64,000 nucleotides of DNA. Source: Prinsepia uniflora. Its lineage: Eukaryota > Streptophyta > Magnoliopsida > Rosales > Rosaceae. Each line of letters opens with the position of its first letter. Within the stretch, counting starts at the first letter, position 1. The stretch is taken from NCBI GenBank assembly GCA_032719365.1, contig CM064871.1, positions 33,205,566-33,269,565 of the forward strand, read 5' to 3'. The translations under genes were made by a program, and so were the position numbers. Of the stretch, positions 23,221 through 33,959 are shown piece after piece. The notes below the pieces were generated by a model. That model did not search any database. It saw only the letters and a program-made list of their open reading frames with translations, and had not been told where the DNA came from.

Positions 23221-23704
23221 TGATTGATCAAATTCTCCTCAATGCACTCTGGTCATACAGAACCACTTATCGAATATCAACAAACATAATACCATTCTCA
23301 ATGACTTTTGGAATCGAGGCAGTCATCCCAACCGAGACATATGAGACTTCTTACCGGTTGCTGACTTATGAACCTGAACAGAATGAGCAACAGTTGGCAC
23401 TCCGCTTGGATCTCATCGAGGAGAACCAGGAGTAAGCCTACCTGAGGAACATCGCCTGCAAGCAGTGACTCAGCCAATACCATAATCCAAGAGCCAAACC
23501 TCACACCTTTCAAGTAAGGGATTGGGTCATAAGGAAGGTTAGCCTCCTAAGCAAAGATTGCTCAACTAGAACTCTTGGACCAAACTAGGAAGGCCCCTAC
23601 AAGATTACAGGGGCCTACTGACCTGGCACATACGAGTTTACCAGAGGGCATACAGCTCAGTCATCCATGGAATGCCGACCACCTAAAGAAATATTTCATA
23701 TGAC
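23221..23704 (+). pseudogene. Tat-type integrase C-terminal part, copy 2
   Basis: Duplicate of 8222-8705: LLNALWSYRTTYR onwards, with the same stop codons. Confidence 0.8.
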
Positions 23705-23848
23705 CAGCTTGGCCAAGACATCAGAGGCCATCCACTTTTCCTTATTGTCTCTTATCTGCTACTGTAACTAGCCAAATTTGACCCACAATATCAATGACAA
23801 GTTTTCTTCACAATTCATAATATACACATGACAACAAAAAATTACGTG

Positions 23849-24655
23849 CAAACTCAAACATACAGGTTAGAGTATAGGTCACACTCAGCCTACACGCTAC
23901 ACTTCGCCTCGACTCAAACATACGATTCGGAGTACAGGGCACTCGGTCTACACTCTACATTTGACCTCGACTCAAATATACAAGTCAGAGTATAGGCATA
24001 CTCGACCTACACTTGAACCTTGGGCGTATGACTCAAACAACTCGAGTCGAAGTATAGGTCGCACTCGGCCTACACTTGACACTTGGCCTCGACTTAAACA
24101 TACGAGTCGGAGTACAAGCGCACTCATCCTACACTTGAATCTTGGGACTACGACTCAAAAAAATCGAGTTAGAGTATAGGGCACACTCGACCTACACTCT
24201 ACACATGGCCTCGACTCATACATACGAGTCGAAGTACAGGCACACTCGGCCTACACTCGAACCTTGGGCCTACAACTCAAACAAATTGAGTCGAAGTACA
24301 GGTCGCACTCAACCTACACTCTACACTTGGCCTTGACTCAGACATTTGGGTTAGAGTACATGCACACTTGTCCTCCACTCAAACCTTAGTCGTATGACTC
24401 AAATAAATCGAGTCGGAGTATAGGTCGGACTCAGCCTACACTCTACACTTGGCCTTGAATCAAACATACAAGTCAAAGTACAGGTCGCACTCGGCCTACA
24501 CTCTGCACTTGGCCTCGACTCAAACATACAAGTTGGAGTACAAGCATATACTCGAACCTTGGACCTACGACTTAAACATATCCAGTCAGAGTATAGGTCT
24601 CACTCATCCTACATACTAAACTTCGCCTCGACTCAAACATTAGATTCGAACCATT
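23849..24655 (+). repeat. Degenerate tandem array, copy 2
   Basis: Duplicate of 8850-9655, with the same ~60/~118 bp modular repeat. Confidence 0.85.
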
Positions 24656-24764
24656 ACACGGCCTACTATCTTGGGTTGGTTAGAGAACAAAACATACACT
24701 TCCTACTTGGTGCATTATCAGGAGTCGGTTGCAAAACCAAACTTGAAATAAGAATTGCAATATA

Positions 24765-26211
24765 TGTTAGGTCATATTTTATGCATTTTTCCATGCATTA
24801 TTATCTTTGATGTACTACTAAATATCTTTCATCACATAGGAGAAAATGATAATTTTTGTGAGAGTTGTGCAGGATTGGACATTATGTCGAATTAGAATGT
24901 TTTCGGTGTAAAAGGAGGAAATTCGGAGTTGAAAGAGCTTACTTATGGAGCAAGGAAAAATAATGTGGAAAACAAAAAGCTGTCACTATTCAGGAATCAC
25001 TATGCAGGCCAGACACTATTCAGAAATCACTATGCAGGCCAGACACTATTCAGGAATCACTATGCACACCTGACACTATTCACGTGAATAGTAGCAGATT
25101 ACATGTTTTTCCTTATTTGCCCTCATGTTTTCCTTGCCTATTTAAGCCCTCTTCACTCTCAAAATAGGAGGGCCTCTACACACAACAAAGAAATCAGATC
25201 TGCTCTTCTTTTTCATTCCCCTTCTCTTCCAGTGAGAAAACCTCAAGAATTCCATAACCATCTCCCCTCTTCCATCCTTTTGCATCTCTTTCCCATGTAC
25301 CTCAATCTCTCATCATAAAAGCTCCAAAATTCCTTCATCAAATTCGTCATCCATCATCTTTGTGTGTGAAGAAGAAGCCCTTTTCAGTTCTGGAGAAGAA
25401 GACTGCCTTCTACTTAGAGTTTGCTGCATCCATGTCTTTAATTAATGCTTTTATGTTGATTAGATACATGTGTAGCTAATTTCTCATCTAGGGTTCTTGA
25501 TGTAACCATGTAAACTCAGTCTATGTTATGATTGAAGTATTCTGATTTCTGCAAACTCTTCTTTGTTTCATTCATTTTAATTATTGATTCATATGTGATT
25601 CTAGTTCTTGATCACCATTAGGGTTCCATATGCCTAGTTAGATGTAGAGCGCATGCCATGCCTAAGTTTAATTGATTTATGAATGAAAGAATAGGGTTAG
25701 TGAGTACATGCCATGCCACTAAATCTGTTTGGTCATATTTATTTTTTTTCTCATACTTAAAGGCTTTCTAGGAGTAATCTAAAGTACATGCCATACTTAG
25801 GTTGCAATTAGAAGGACTAGATAGTGTTCCACATGCCATGGCCTATCTTACTTAAGTGAAAACGATCCTTAGAGCAGGTTGGGAAGATCAGGTACTTTAG
25901 TCACTGTATTCATAGAATCAAGGTTACATAGGTGAAGTCAAAACCCTAGCTTCCATCTCCATACTTTTCTCAGTCTTTTCTATCCATCTTCATTTACTTA
26001 AAGTTTTAATTTCAGTTTAACGTCCTTACATATCACAAATCAAAACACAATTCTGTTTTATTTTCAGTTCTTTTAATTCCACTAGTTAATTGAGTCAGTA
26101 TAGGGTTATTTAGAGGTAATTGTGAAGCCTAATCAGTCTCTGTGGTTCGACACCCTTACTTGTGCATTACCATTACTACAATAGTAGTGTATAAGCTAGG
26201 ATAAATCAACA
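24765..26211 (+). repeat. Athila 5' LTR, copy 2
   Basis: 1447 bp, TGTTAGGTC...AAATCAACA, nearly identical to copy 1 and visibly more diverged from the 3' LTR (order of two percent by eye). The tandem duplication is therefore much younger than the Athila insertion. Confidence 0.95.
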
Positions 26212-26215
26212 ATTT

Positions 26216-26233
26216 TGGCGCCGTTGCCGGGGA
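26216..26233 (+). other. Athila primer-binding site
   Basis: TGGCGCCGTTGCCGGGGA, four bases after the LTR, matching the 3' end of tRNA-Asp. Confidence 0.92.
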
Positions 26234-26340
26234 CTGATTTAAGTCCTTTGCAATTGGTTACCAACTTAGCCCTATAATCTGTTTTCTGTTTAGTTTGTTT
26301 ACAGCTTGAGTTATTCATATCTTTGTGTGTCAGGTTTTGA

Positions 26341-27729
26341 ATGTCCAGTACGCCTTTGCTAGACTCCGTTGCAGCAGCGATAAGGAAATCCAGGGAAACA
26401 AGAGGAAATCTTACTACAAAAATTGTAGCTAAAAGAGCATTTCAAGAAATCATCAAGGATAAGACTTCTGTCTCAATTCATTCAGGAGAGTCAGAAGAGT
26501 TTGAAGAAGAAATTGAGGAAAAGATGGCTGAGGCTGCAACCCATGCTTTGGAGTTCTATGCTCAACCAATAATCCCTGATTCGCCTTCATGCGTAGTACT
26601 GTCACAGGCAGCAAGGAACTATGAACTTAAATCTTCATATTTTTCTATGTTTCCTTCATTCTTTACTACAAAAATTGTAGCTAAAAGAGCATTTCAAGAA
26701 ATCATCAAGGATAAGACTTCTGTCTCAATTCATTCAGGAGAGTCAGAAGAGTTTGAAGAAGAAATTGAGGAAAAGATGGCTGAGGCTGCAACCCATGCTT
26801 TGGAGTTCTATGCTCAACCAATAATCCCTGATTCGCCTTCATGCGTAGTACTGTCACAGGCAGCAAGGAACTATGAACTTAAATCTTCATATTTTTCTAT
26901 GTTTCCTTCATTCTTTGGTTTGCCTAATGAGGATCCATTGGCTCATATTAAAGAGTTTTACATAGTTGTTAATTCATTGCCCTTGCAGGGACTTTCGAAG
27001 AATGATTTGAGGTGTAGGATTTTTCCCTACACATTGAAGGAACGGGCCAAGGCTTGGCTCATGACTTTGAAGCCTAAGTCCCTTGGAGACATGGGATGAG
27101 GTTGTAAAGAAGTTTATGGACAAGTTCTTTTCCCCCCAAAAGACAGCAACCCTAAGAGCTCAAATTTTCAATTTCAGACAAGATGATACTGAAACATTTA
27201 GTGAATGCTGGGAAAGATTTAGAGGACTATTGCTGCAGTGTCCACACCATGGGTTACCTCTTTACCTTCAAATGCAAATTTTCTTTCACAGATTAACGTC
27301 TACATGTCAATCAATGTGTGATAATGCAGCTGGTGGTGCTCTAAAGAAAAAGAGTCCAGAGGAGTCTCAAGAACTCTTTGAGATGCTGGGTTCTAATATG
27401 CATCAATCAAGAGGGAAGAGAAGTGGTGCATATGAAGTTCATTCAACTAATGACGTTTCTTTCAAGATTGACAACTTGGAAAGGAAACTTGACGCTGTGC
27501 TTTCAAAGTTAGGCTCATCTCATGCCTCTCAAAGTGCTACATATGCTGATTACGATCAAGAGCAAGCCAATATGATGAATTGCTATAATTCAAGGCAAAG
27601 GAATGATCCATACTCAAACACTTACAACCCCGGATGGAGGAACCACCCTAACTTTTCTGGGGTGGAAATCAGAATCAAAGCCATGCTCAGCAGCAGCCTA
27701 ACAACTACCAAGTTCTCCCAAGCAATTCT
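26341..27729 (+). pseudogene. gag: Athila gag with two opposite frameshifts
   Basis: Start MSSTPLLDS as in copy 1. The tandem 84-residue repeat (26413-26664, 26665-26916) and the gag domain follow. An extra C near 27081 (CCC against CC in copy 1) moves the frame. The reading then continues in the second frame (27083 onward: ETWDEVVKKFMDKFF to NPGWRNHPNF) until a one-base loss near 27657 brings it back to the first frame, in which pol is read. The capsid core between the shifts is therefore out of frame with both the N-terminus and pol. Copy 1 lacks the first shift; the second site is beyond its junction. The shifts are real mutations or homopolymer consensus errors. Confidence 0.85.
26413..26916 (+). 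repeat. Perfect 252-bp tandem repeat inside gag, copy 2
   Basis: Identical to 11413-11916. It is present in both large copies, so it arose before the 15 kb duplication. Confidence 0.95.
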
Positions 27730-30700
27730 GTGGAGGAGACATTACAGAAGTTCATGCAAACCACTTCCACTTTGTTCCAAAACCAAGCTGCCACCATTCA
27801 AAAGCTTGAGACCCAAGTTGGACAGCTTGCTACTGCTCTTAACCAGAGAGAACTTGGGAAGCTTCCAAGTCAAACTCAGTTGCTTCAAAAGAATCAGGAG
27901 CAAGCAAAAGCCATAACAACACTTAGAAGTGGTAAGGTTATTGATAATGGTATTAACTACGATCTTCCTAATACTTCTGAAATTGTGAATGCAGGTGGGG
28001 AGGAAGGAGAGGCGGAACAAGCACACAAGAAAGCTACTGATGTACCTCTTGGGACTAACAAAGATAAACCTGTTTTACACAAGGCTCCCGAGCCCTACGT
28101 GCCACCCATTCCTTTTCCAAGAAGACTTGCTCAATGCAACAAGGATAAGGCCTTCAAGGAACTTTATGACATTCTCAGTAAAGTTAATATTAATCTGCCT
28201 TTACTTGATTTAATTGATGATGTTCCAGCCTATGGCAAGTTCTTTAAAGAATTGAACAAGTACAAGAGGAAATATGAACCACATGAGAAGGTTTTAGTCT
28301 CCGAGAATGTCTCTGCCGTGCTTCAAAGAAAGCTTCCACCCAAACTTAAAGATCCTGACAGCTTCTCCATACCTATTACCGTTGGGGACAAGAAGATTGA
28401 GAAGGGTATGCTAGACTTGGGTGCAAGTATCAATCTTATGCCATACACGGTTTACTTGCATCTAGGTTTGGGAGAGTTGAAACCGACCACAGTTTCTTTA
28501 CAACTTGTTGATCGTTCAGTAAAGTATCCAAGAGGTATAGTTGAAGACATTCTAGTTCAAGTTGATAAATTGATCATACCTGCTGATTTTGTAGTGCTTG
28601 ACATGGAAGAATCACCAATCAAAGATCGTGAGTTACCTATTCTTCTTGGGAGGCCATTCATGGCCACAGCAAGGACAATCATAAATGTGCATTATGGAGT
28701 GCTCACAATGAGAGTTCTTGGAGAAACTGTCCAATTTAGAGTGTTTGAATCTTTAACTCATCCGTATTCTTCTTTAGATTATTTCTCTGTTGATATATTG
28801 GATTCTTTTGTGTTCACCAAATTTTCTCAAGGCCCCCCTAAAGACCCACTAGAGATTGTCTTGACCAATGTTCTGGATGACTTCGAAGATGAATGGGAGT
28901 TGGAAGAGGAAGTTTCTGCTTTGGAGGCTTTGAAGTCATATCCCCACACCTATTTAGTCCCCCTTGAGCCACTCGAGCCATCCACTGATCATCTCATACC
29001 CTCAATCATCAAACCACCAAAGCTTGAGCTTAAATTACTTCCCTCTCATCTTAAGTATATCTTTCTAGGTGACCAAAATTCACTTCCAGTTATCATAGCT
29101 TCTGATCTGACCTCTTTGCAGGAAGAAAAGCTAGTAAGAGTTTTGAGAGAGTTCAAATCCACCATTGGATGGTCTATAGCAGATATCAAAGGAATCAGTC
29201 CCTCTATGTGCATGCATAGGATACTTTTGGAGGAGGATAGCCAACCCAGCTGTGAACCTCAACGAAGACTCAATCCCAACATGAAAGAAGTGGTTAGAGC
29301 TGAAGTACTTAAGCTACTTGACACTGGGATCATCTATCCTATTTCTGACAGCAAGTGGGTTAGTCCTACTCAAGTTGTACCAAAGAAGAGTGGCATGACT
29401 GTCGTAAAAAATGATCAGGATGAACTTGTCCCAACAAGAGTCATGACAGGATGGAGGGTGTGCATTGATTACAGGAAGTTAAATGCTATGACTAGAAAAG
29501 ATCATTTTCCCCTTCCTTTTATTGATCAAATGCTTGAAAGATTAGCTGGTTACTCACACTACTGTTTTCTTGATGGTTATTCAGGTTATAACCAAATCCC
29601 AATTGCACCTGAGGACCAAGCGAAGACGACCTTTACCTGCCCATTTGGCACGTTTTCTTATCGGAGGATGCCATTCGATTTGTGTAACACACCAGCTACA
29701 TTTCAAAGATGCATGATGGTCATTTTCTCGGACATGGTTGAGAGGTTCATCGAGGTTTTTATGGATGAATTTTCTGTGTTTGGTTCCTCATTTGATATAT
29801 GTCTTGATCATCTTGCATTAGTTCTAAAACGTTGCCAAGACACCAATCTGATTTTGAATTGGGAGAAATGCCATTTTATGGTTAAGAAGGGTATAATGCT
29901 AGGTCATGTAATTTCAAGCAAGGGAATAGAGGTAGATAAAGCAAAAATTGACTTGATCTCTAAACTACCTCCCCCAGCATCTGTTAAGGGAATTCAAAGC
30001 TTCCTAGGTCATGCAGGTTTTTATAGACGTTTTATTAAGGATTTTTCAAAAATAACTCGTCCGTTATGTAACTTGTTAGCTAAGGACACTTCTTTTGACT
30101 TTAATGACGAATGTTTGCAGGCCTTTGAAATGCTTAAGAAGAAACTAACTTCTGCTCCAATTATCATGGCTCCAGATTGGTCTTTACCCTTTGAATTGAT
30201 GTGCGATGCATCTGATTTTGCTATTGGTGCAGTACTAGGCCAAAGAATTGGAAAACTCTCTCATGTTATTTATTATGCAAGCAGGACATTGAATGATGCT
30301 CAGCTAAACTATTCCACAACAGAAAAAGAGTTACTTGCTGTTGTCTTTGCTCTGGAGAAGTTCAGATCTTATCTTGTAGGATCAAAAGTCATTGTCTACT
30401 CAGACTATTCAGCTGTACGATGCCTAATGACCAAAAAGGATGCCAAGCCAAGACTCATTAGATGGATCCTCTTATTACAAGAATTTGATTTGGAAATAAG
30501 AGACAAGAGCGGCAAAGAGAATGTAGTTGCTGACCACTTATCACGTTTGAAAAGTGAAGCAATTGACAGAAATGCACAGTTGCCCTTGAATGAATCATTC
30601 CCTGATGAACAACTTCTTGCCATCCAAGATGATGAACCATGGTATGCTGATTTTGTTAATTTTCTTGCTTGTGGTATTATTAGAGATGATCTAACCTTTC

Positions 30701-31929
30701 AGGAGAAGAAAAGGTTCTTTTCGCAATTGAAGCACTACATGTGGGATGAGCCCTACCTTTTCAAATATGGACCTGATCAGATTATTAGAAGATGTGTTCC
30801 TGAGGTTGAGCAGGAAAGCATACTCAATTTCAGTCATGAGTTCGCATGTGGGGGTCATTTTGGTGCCAAGAAGACAGCAGCCAAGGTTCTTCAATCTGGT
30901 ATCTTTTGGCCTACTTTGTTTAAAGATGCTTTTAAATTTTGTGCTAAGTGTGATAGGTGCCAAAGAGTGGGCAACATCAGCATCAGAAATCAGATGCCTT
31001 TGCATAACATTTTGGTTGTGGAGATCTTTGACGTTTGGGGCATCGATTTCATGGGACGATTCCCACCCTCTTTTGGCTACAATTACATCCTGGTGGCAGT
31101 AGACTACGTGTCTAAATGGGTGGAAGCAATTGCTTCAAAGACCAATGATCATAGAGTGGTGATTAACTTCCTCAAGGACATCATTTTTTCAAGGTTCGGA
31201 ATGCCAAGAGCTATCATCAGTGATGGTGGAACTCACTTCTGCAACAAGCCATTTGAAGCCTTGATGAAGAAGTATGGAATCACACATAGAGTGAGCACAC
31301 CATATCATCCCCAAACTTCTGGCCAAGTGGAGATAAGCAATAGGGAGATCAAGAATATTCTAATGAAGACTGTGAATTCGACAAGGAAAGACTGGTCCAC
31401 AAAGTTACATGATGCACTTTGGGCCTATAGAACAGCTTATAAGACTCCTATTGGGATGAGCCCTTACAGAATTGTTTTTGGGAAAGCTTGCCATTTGCCA
31501 ATGGAGTTGGAGCACCATGCTTTGTGGGCAATCAAGAAGCTTAACATGGACTTTACAAAAGCTGGAATGTCAAGAAAGCTGCAACTCAATGAGCTTGAGG
31601 AGCTAAGGAATGCGGCTTATGAAAGTGCAAAGATTTACAAAGAAAGGACCAAGCTTTACCATGATAAAGCTCTTACGAGAAAGGTATTCTTCCCTGATCA
31701 AAATGTTTTATTATATGACTCTCGTTTACGTCTCTTTCCAGGTAAACTTAAGTCTAGATGGGTTGGACCTTTCAAAGTGGTCAAAGTGTATCCTCATGGA
31801 GCAGTTGAAATAAAGAATCTCAGCAATGGTAATAGTTTCAAAGTTAATGGCCACAGATTAAAGCCGTACTTGATGTCTGATATGGGTGTTCCCATTGCAC
31901 ATATGGTGGATACTCTTCCATTCCATTAA
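27730..31929 (+). CDS. pol: Athila gag C-terminus plus protease, RT, RNase H and integrase
   Basis: A 1399-codon open frame. Residues 1-60 are a coiled-coil-like gag tail. Protease active site DLGAS is at 229-233, the Athila form of D[ST]GA. RT starts near 570 (RVCIDYRKLNAMT, FLDGYSGYNQI). The catalytic pair reads FMDE (D679, E680) where FMDD is expected, and PFDLCN stands where PFGLCN is usual. RNase H lies near 820-940 (MCDASD, TEKELLAV, YSDYSA). The integrase has a zinc-binding N-terminus (HEFACGGHFGA ... CAKCDRC) and the triad D1106, D1165, E1201 (35-residue D-to-E spacing). A GPF module (SRWVGPFKVV) and stop follow. The native product reverse transcribes and integrates the element. The first Met is nominal: upstream codons in this frame are gag. 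The length is that of an intact Athila pol, but the RT change argues against activity. Confidence 0.93.
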   Translation: MEETLQKFMQTTSTLFQNQAATIQKLETQVGQLATALNQRELGKLPSQTQLLQKNQEQAKAITTLRSGKVIDNGINYDLPNTSEIVNAGGEEGEAEQAHKKATDVPLGTNKDKPVLHKAPEPYVPPIPFPRRLAQCNKDKAFKELYDILSKVNINLPLLDLIDDVPAYGKFFKELNKYKRKYEPHEKVLVSENVSAVLQRKLPPKLKDPDSFSIPITVGDKKIEKGMLDLGASINLMPYTVYLHLGLGELKPTTVSLQLVDRSVKYPRGIVEDILVQVDKLIIPADFVVLDMEESPIKDRELPILLGRPFMATARTIINVHYGVLTMRVLGETVQFRVFESLTHPYSSLDYFSVDILDSFVFTKFSQGPPKDPLEIVLTNVLDDFEDEWELEEEVSALEALKSYPHTYLVPLEPLEPSTDHLIPSIIKPPKLELKLLPSHLKYIFLGDQNSLPVIIASDLTSLQEEKLVRVLREFKSTIGWSIADIKGISPSMCMHRILLEEDSQPSCEPQRRLNPNMKEVVRAEVLKLLDTGIIYPISDSKWVSPTQVVPKKSGMTVVKNDQDELVPTRVMTGWRVCIDYRKLNAMTRKDHFPLPFIDQMLERLAGYSHYCFLDGYSGYNQIPIAPEDQAKTTFTCPFGTFSYRRMPFDLCNTPATFQRCMMVIFSDMVERFIEVFMDEFSVFGSSFDICLDHLALVLKRCQDTNLILNWEKCHFMVKKGIMLGHVISSKGIEVDKAKIDLISKLPPPASVKGIQSFLGHAGFYRRFIKDFSKITRPLCNLLAKDTSFDFNDECLQAFEMLKKKLTSAPIIMAPDWSLPFELMCDASDFAIGAVLGQRIGKLSHVIYYASRTLNDAQLNYSTTEKELLAVVFALEKFRSYLVGSKVIVYSDYSAVRCLMTKKDAKPRLIRWILLLQEFDLEIRDKSGKENVVADHLSRLKSEAIDRNAQLPLNESFPDEQLLAIQDDEPWYADFVNFLACGIIRDDLTFQEKKRFFSQLKHYMWDEPYLFKYGPDQIIRRCVPEVEQESILNFSHEFACGGHFGAKKTAAKVLQSGIFWPTLFKDAFKFCAKCDRCQRVGNISIRNQMPLHNILVVEIFDVWGIDFMGRFPPSFGYNYILVAVDYVSKWVEAIASKTNDHRVVINFLKDIIFSRFGMPRAIISDGGTHFCNKPFEALMKKYGITHRVSTPYHPQTSGQVEISNREIKNILMKTVNSTRKDWSTKLHDALWAYRTAYKTPIGMSPYRIVFGKACHLPMELEHHALWAIKKLNMDFTKAGMSRKLQLNELEELRNAAYESAKIYKERTKLYHDKALTRKVFFPDQNVLLYDSRLRLFPGKLKSRWVGPFKVVKVYPHGAVEIKNLSNGNSFKVNGHRLKPYLMSDMGVPIAHMVDTLPFH

Positions 31930-31968
31930 GCCCATTTGCAACCACGTCTTGCCTAGACATTAAATACA

Positions 31969-31992
31969 GCGCTTGTTGGGAGGCAACCCAAC
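31969..31992 (+). other. Conserved post-pol hairpin motif
   Basis: GCGCTTGTTGGGAGGCAACC followed by CAAC. GTTGGG (31975-31980) and CCCAAC (31987-31992) can form a perfect 6-bp stem around AGGCAA. It lies 40 bp after the pol stop. The LARD-like element has the same motif with a shorter stem (4456-4474). Confidence 0.65.
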
Positions 31993-32086
31993 CAGGTTCT
32001 ATCTTTTAAGCCTTTTAGCTTAATTACTTCTTTTCTTTCTCTGCTTTGATACTCCCTTTGCATTGCATGCATTTTTTCTATTTTAT

Positions 32087-32102
32087 ACATTGAGGACAAT
32101 GT
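32087..32102 (+). other. Conserved hairpin ACATTGAGGACAATGT
   Basis: Identical to 4633-4648 and to the copy near 19632 in the LARD-like elements. A 6-bp perfect stem with a 4-base loop. Confidence 0.65.
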
Positions 32103-33959
32103 TTAGTTTAGGTTTGGGGGTAAGGAATTGCAAATTTTTGGGTGCTAAAGAGTCAGTCTGTTAGAGCATTGTTGAAACATTGTAATGGAATCTTTATGCA
32201 AACTAAGGCATACAATCGTCAGTTAGAAGGAATCCTTGATTAGTCTTCTGATTAGGTGTTCTTTCTGACCTCTTTTGCTCTTAGAATCATGGTGAATAAG
32301 GTACCTGATCAAACAAATGAAGAAGAATAGTGGAGACTACCCTTGTGATGTTTTGAGCCTACTTGCTTTCTTGAGAGGGTTTAATTTGTTTCTGCTCCAA
32401 TTCTTTCTTTCTAATTCACTCTAATCTGATCTCATTATCATTTTTGGTTGATTACTAAGAATTTATCATAATTTCAGATATCACATGCCCTTCATTTGTG
32501 GAGTAGCCCTTTTGAAGTGATGCTAGGCTTTGTTCCGCATAACCTTCTAAAAGCCTTCTCTAAACCCGACCTTTGTGTGCTCCATTAGCCATTTTGTAGC
32601 CAAACACATGTAGCCATTTCTTTGATAACCTACATCACTCCTTCCCTTTTGTATCTCTCTTTGAGGTACCTAGCTTAATTGTGACCATACCCTATAGCTT
32701 GGAATCTGCCAAGGTTGCTGAAAGTGGAAATTCGATGCAAGGAAAAGTATGGCCACTGTTAAATCAAAAGTTTATGAAAAATCAAAAGTAGCTCAGGTCA
32801 AAAGAAGTTCATATCAAAAGAAAAGAGAACTTAAATGAAGTAAAACTTCAAGGAAAAAAAAAGATGAGAAAAAAAAAAGCAAAAGAAAAAGTTCGAGTAT
32901 GATCTGAGAAAATTTCTTTCCATTCAACTTAAAGTGAGCAGATGCTGGGAATAACATCAAGCCGTGCAAAGGAATTTTTCAAGAGCCCGTGGTATGATTC
33001 TAAGTTACTTGTTGTTCCTATCCTTTTTTCATTTTTCCCTCAACCAAGCGTCATTACAACCTATATAGATTAAGACCTATGTTGATCATTTGGGCAATGA
33101 CATGAATGCTGGGAGGTATGTGCTCTATCTAATTCTTAGTTTTCGATTCTCTCATGAGATCTATCCTGAAATTGTGCCATTTTTTCTTATACTTCATATG
33201 TGAGAATACTTGCTTTCATATTACATAACTTCACTCACATATGTTTGATGGAGAGATTAAACCTTAGGTTCGAGTGATTGAGTGAATCTGTGAGACTTAG
33301 AGTTGAGACGAATTCTATCTTCAGGTTTGAAAATGATACCTATGAAGCCTTGAAACTTAGAGTAAAAGTGTTCACTTGCACACTAATTAGTTGCTGGCAT
33401 GGTGAATTCAAGAAGGTGAAGGTATGACTAAGGTTTCATTGGTTCACCTTACTTTGTTTCCATAATGTTTTAACCCTTGTTTTTTTCAATAGTCTTGATG
33501 GTGTTTGTGGGTGTCACATCTGTTAAACCCTCAGGAGAAAAAACTCCTCCTACTAGGCACACCTAGGGGTTTAAATGGTCTATCATAGGAAGATCGAGTC
33601 ATTAATTTAATTGTGCTTATGTAATTTGTTTTGCTTGAGGACTAGCAAATGATAGGTTTGGGGGTCTTTGTTAGGTCATATTTTATGCATTTTTCCATGC
33701 ATTATTATCTTTGATGTACTACTAATATCTTTCATCACATAGGAGAAAATGATAATTTTTGTGAGAGTTGTGCAGGATTGGACATTATGTCGAATTAGAA
33801 TGTTTTCTGTGTAAAAGGAGGAAATTCGGAGTTGAAAGTGCTTACTTATGGAGCAAGGAAAAATAATGTGGAAAACAAAAAGCTGTCATTATTCAGGAAT
33901 CACTATGCAGGCCAGACACTATTTGGAAATCACTATGCAGGCCAGACACTATTCAGGAA

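Larger units (their letters stand above)
12585..27585 (+). repeat. Tandem 15-kb duplication, full second unit
   Basis: This is one full unit of about 15,001 bp, running from Tat reverse transcriptase (12585) through the Tat integrase, the nested elements, the satellite-like array and the 5' LTR of the Athila element into its gag (27585). Bases 12585-15003 should also lie just left of the window if this is a simple tandem duplication. After 27585 the Athila element continues intact, so the right-hand copy preserves the ancestral Athila structure and the left-hand copy holds the rearranged junction. Confidence 0.9.
31930..33668 (+). other. Athila 3' untranslated region, no env-like frame
   Basis: No ORF with recognisable domains, although many Athila elements carry an env-like ORF here. 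Landmarks: the conserved motif at 31969-31992, the hairpin at 32087-32102 followed by a G-rich stretch (AGGTTTGGGGG), an A/G-rich tract (about 32755-32892), and the polypurine tract AGGTTTGGGGGTCTT (33654-33668) directly before the 3' LTR. Confidence 0.8.

Noticed and set aside
31930..33668. Env-like ORF of Athila
   Set aside because: Expected in some Athila elements, but no frame longer than ~70 codons with membrane segments is present.
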